From: Bacteroidales bacterium
GTDB taxonomy: Bacteria; Bacteroidota; Bacteroidia; Bacteroidales; UBA932
DNA length: 64,000 bases
Direction: 5' to 3'
Assembly: GCA_024398075.1 (NCBI GenBank)
Contig: JAKSJM010000001.1
Location: 1 to 64,000 of the forward strand
A program made the translations under genes and the position numbers. The first letter of the stretch is position 1; every line of letters begins with the position of its first letter. A model generated the notes under the pieces. The model saw only the letters and a list, made by a program, of their open reading frames with translations, had not been told where the DNA came from and ran no database searches. Of the stretch, positions 61,564 to 64,000 are shown one piece after another.

Positions 61564-64000
61564 TTAGAATGTGATGTTAAGGCCACAAGAGTATGTGGTT
61601 GGAGAAGGATAACGGCCGTTATCCACACCATATGTCAAACCTGATGAATCCTGTGTAGAAGCACCGACCTCAGGATCGAATCCCTGATACTTTGTGAGAG
61701 TATAGAGGTTCTGGATATTTACCGAGATGCGGATGTTCTCGACATTCCACTTCTGAACAAGTGACTTAGGGAAGTTGTAGCCCATAGAGATGTTCTTGAG
61801 ACGGATGTAAGATGCATCCTCGATATAACGGGTGCTGAGACGGTCGTTGTCGTTAGGGTCGTTGATTGTAGGACGAGGAGTCTTGGTGCCCTTGTTTGCT
61901 ACAGTAACGTTTGTAGGATCATCATACCAGTTGTAGATAGTCTTGCCCTGGTAGGTTGCAGGATATGCCTTGTCTGCGTCGATAGGAACGAGCTGAGCGC
62001 GGTCTGCAACAGAGTTGTGCTGGTTCGTCCATGCACTGTTCATGTGGGTAAGACCGTTGTAACCCTGTCCGAGGAGGTTGTAGTTGAGGACCTTGTTTCC
62101 GTAAGAACCGTTGATGAATACACCGAAGTCGAAGTTCCTGTAGCGGAAACTGTTCTGCCAGCCGAATGTGAACTTAGGAAGTGGTGAGCCGATGTTTGTA
62201 CGGTCGTTCTCGTTGATGACGCCATCCTTGTTTACATCCTTGAACTTCACGTCACCAACCCATACTGTTGTATTTCTGTCGAATACACCATCCTTAGGAT
62301 ATTTCTCAGCCTTAGGAGAGTTCATGATGTCGTCAAGGTCTGTGTATACACCCTCGACAACATAGCCATAGAAGCCGTAGAGTGACTCACCTACGTGTGT
62401 GGTGCTCACTACATCGCTCCACTGACCGTAACCGATGAGGGCGGCGTTCTTGGTACCATCAAGGGCAACGAGAGTATTCTTGTTGAATGAGATCTGGAAG
62501 TTGGTGTCCCAGCTGAAGTTCTTCTTTGAAACTGGGTGGAAGTCGAGGGTGAGCTCAAGACCGCGGTTCATGATGGTACCGTAGTTGCCCTTAGGCGCTG
62601 CAAGTACTGAAGAACCGTTACCCTGTGTACCCATATATGAAGGAAGCTGCATGCTCATGAGCATGTCCGATGACTTCTTCTGATAAAGGTCAATGATGAA
62701 GTTGTACTTGTCATCAAGGAAACCGAGGTCGAGACCGAAGTTGAACTGCTCCTGCTTCTCCCAACGTACGGCAGTGTTAGGAATGTTGGCTGGACGATAT
62801 CCGCTACCGAGTGCTGAAGGCATGGTGCTGATAGCGGCACCCCATGCGTAGCCTCCGATGTTTGAGTTACCTGTCTGACCCCAGCCGAGACGGATCTTGC
62901 CGTTTGAGATAGCAAGTGCGTTCTTCACATCCTCGAACCACTTCTCATTGGAGAATCTCCATGATCCTGCGAGTGAGTGGAATCCTGCCCATCTGTTCTC
63001 TGGACCGAAGTTTGATGATCCATCATAACGGAATGTGTAGGTGAGGAGGTATCTGCTGTCATAGTTGTATGTCCAACGTGTGAAGAATGATGCCATTGCT
63101 GCAGAACCGAAACCGAAGCCTACCTTGAAGGTATCAGGGTCACCGAGTGCTACGTTGTGAACGTCATCTGATGAGAGGTTTGTAGAGCTGCCAGAGAGGT
63201 AGTCCCACTTGCTCTCCCAAGCCTCCTGACCTACCATACCGGTGAAGCTGTGCTTTCCGATCTCATTTGCGTAGGTGATGTAGTTCTTGATCTGCCAGAA
63301 AAGATTCGCATTTTTCTGGTAGCTCATTGAGTTTGTATCCTGCTTGTATGCTCCGAGGTCGATCTTTGGACGATAGCGCTCTGCGTCAGAGTTGTTGATG
63401 TCGAAACCGAGCTCAGTGCGGTAGGTGACATGCTTGATAGGAGTAAGCTCTGCGTAGATATTTCCTGTAAGTTTCTGACGCTTGAGGGTATTTGTATTCA
63501 TCATAGCCATAGCAACAGGGTTCTTGGTGCTGGACTGACCCTCGCGGATTACTGTAGAATAGTTTCCGTCTACATCATATACAGGGATATCAGGGAGGGT
63601 GGTAAGTGAGTAGAAGATAATACCCTCACCACCATCTGCGAGCTTAAGGTCATCCATGGTATTTGCGTATGACACGTTGAGACCGAGCTTGAACCAATCC
63701 TTCAGCTTCGCGTCGAGGTTTGTTCTTACACTGAAACGGTTGAAGTTTGAACCGATAATAGTACCTTCCTGGTTCATATAAGAACCTGAAACATAGTACT
63801 GAACTTTTTCGCTACCGCCGGATGCACTTACCTGGTGCTGATGCTGGAGCGCGGTGCGGAACACTTCGTCCTGCCAGTTTGTACCTACACCGAGGAGTGA
63901 AGGATCTGCATAGAATGCACTTGGATTTCCTATTTCGCCAATCTCTACCATTGAGTTATAGAACTCAGCGAACTGACGGAGGTTCATCATGTCGAGACGC
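61564..64000 (-). CDS. SusC-like TonB-dependent transporter, 5' end outside the window
   Basis: The frame stays open to the right edge, so the N-terminal signal, regulatory domain and part of the plug are missing; at least 811 residues of barrel are present. Typical blocks are QHQHQVSASGGSEKVQYYVSG, YLLTYTFRYDGSSNFGPENRW, GWGQTGNSNIGGYAWG and a C-terminal barrel strand ending TYSCGLNITF. It is the outer-membrane pore of the mannan locus and pairs with the SusD gene 17 bp downstream. An apparent start at 63990 is an internal Met. Confidence 0.93.
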   Translation of the reverse strand, partial: RLDMMNLRQFAEFYNSMVEIGEIGNPSAFYADPSLLGVGTNWQDEVFRTALQHQHQVSASGGSEKVQYYVSGSYMNQEGTIIGSNFNRFSVRTNLDAKLKDWFKLGLNVSYANTMDDLKLADGGEGIIFYSLTTLPDIPVYDVDGNYSTVIREGQSSTKNPVAMAMMNTNTLKRQKLTGNIYAELTPIKHVTYRTELGFDINNSDAERYRPKIDLGAYKQDTNSMSYQKNANLFWQIKNYITYANEIGKHSFTGMVGQEAWESKWDYLSGSSTNLSSDDVHNVALGDPDTFKVGFGFGSAAMASFFTRWTYNYDSRYLLTYTFRYDGSSNFGPENRWAGFHSLAGSWRFSNEKWFEDVKNALAISNGKIRLGWGQTGNSNIGGYAWGAAISTMPSALGSGYRPANIPNTAVRWEKQEQFNFGLDLGFLDDKYNFIIDLYQKKSSDMLMSMQLPSYMGTQGNGSSVLAAPKGNYGTIMNRGLELTLDFHPVSKKNFSWDTNFQISFNKNTLVALDGTKNAALIGYGQWSDVVSTTHVGESLYGFYGYVVEGVYTDLDDIMNSPKAEKYPKDGVFDRNTTVWVGDVKFKDVNKDGVINENDRTNIGSPLPKFTFGWQNSFRYRNFDFGVFINGSYGNKVLNYNLLGQGYNGLTHMNSAWTNQHNSVADRAQLVPIDADKAYPATYQGKTIYNWYDDPTNVTVANKGTKTPRPTINDPNDNDRLSTRYIEDASYIRLKNISMGYNFPKSLVQKWNVENIRISVNIQNLYTLTKYQGFDPEVGASTQDSSGLTYGVDNGRYPSPTTYSCGLNITF

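Overview
The window looks like chromosomal DNA of a Bacteroidota (Bacteroidales-type) bacterium. It holds two SusC/SusD pairs, BACON and IPT/TIG lipoproteins, GPH and SSS transporters, an SDR-type threonine dehydrogenase beside kbl, and many Bacteroidota -7 boxes of the form TAnnTTTG. No rRNA, tRNA, CRISPR array or intact insertion sequence was found. One SusC gene runs off the right edge and a tandem-repeat array runs off the left edge.

Layout. 1-500: ten 51-bp tandem repeats, each carrying an inverted repeat. 554-970: two small overlapping genes and a strong terminator, then a direct-repeat scar. 1068-8914: housekeeping genes (threonine degradation by SDR dehydrogenase plus kbl, a PfkB kinase, a NodB-like lipoprotein, an FKBP, a small beta-barrel, GtrA, a prolyl-tRNA editing protein, DUF1846). 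9074-38516: 18 plus-strand genes with gaps of at most 27 bp, apparently one 29-kb operon behind one good promoter. 38570-40269: a NifU-like scaffold protein and a GGGtGRT protein. 40405-41093: a ribbon-helix-helix/PIN toxin-antitoxin pair. 41236-42912: a D-aminoacylase-like amidohydrolase. 42914-64000, minus strand: a (galacto)glucomannan utilisation locus.

The most interesting part is the 9-38.5 kb operon. It has the import machinery of a polysaccharide locus (SusC, SusD, a BACON lipoprotein, two sodium/solute symporters) but I recognise no glycoside hydrolase or polysaccharide lyase. Instead it encodes five FAD-dependent oxidoreductase modules, two histidine acid phosphatases (one fused to a propeller-like domain), a metallophosphoesterase, a Ser-type sulfatase, a metallo-beta-lactamase-fold lipoprotein, a GpsA-like dehydrogenase and two proteins I cannot assign. 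One oxidoreductase is fused to a complete LacI-type regulator (26387-29197), so sensor, DNA-binding domain and flavoenzyme form one polypeptide. A LacI-type palindrome with a central CG (8982-8995) lies just upstream of the operon promoter. My inference is that the operon handles a phosphorylated and/or sulfated polyol or glycoside by oxidation and is controlled by this regulator-enzyme. The substrate is unknown.

The mannan locus reads SusC, SusD, two surface glycan-binding lipoproteins, GH26, GH5, GH130, GPH transporter, GH5, GH94, GH36, carboxylesterase. Surface GH26/GH5 enzymes would cut the backbone, GH36 would remove galactose, the esterase may remove acetyl or other acyl groups, and after import GH130 and GH94 would phosphorolyse Man-Glc and Glc-Glc. 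A hairpin with a T-tract between the binding-protein genes and the enzyme genes may set their relative expression.
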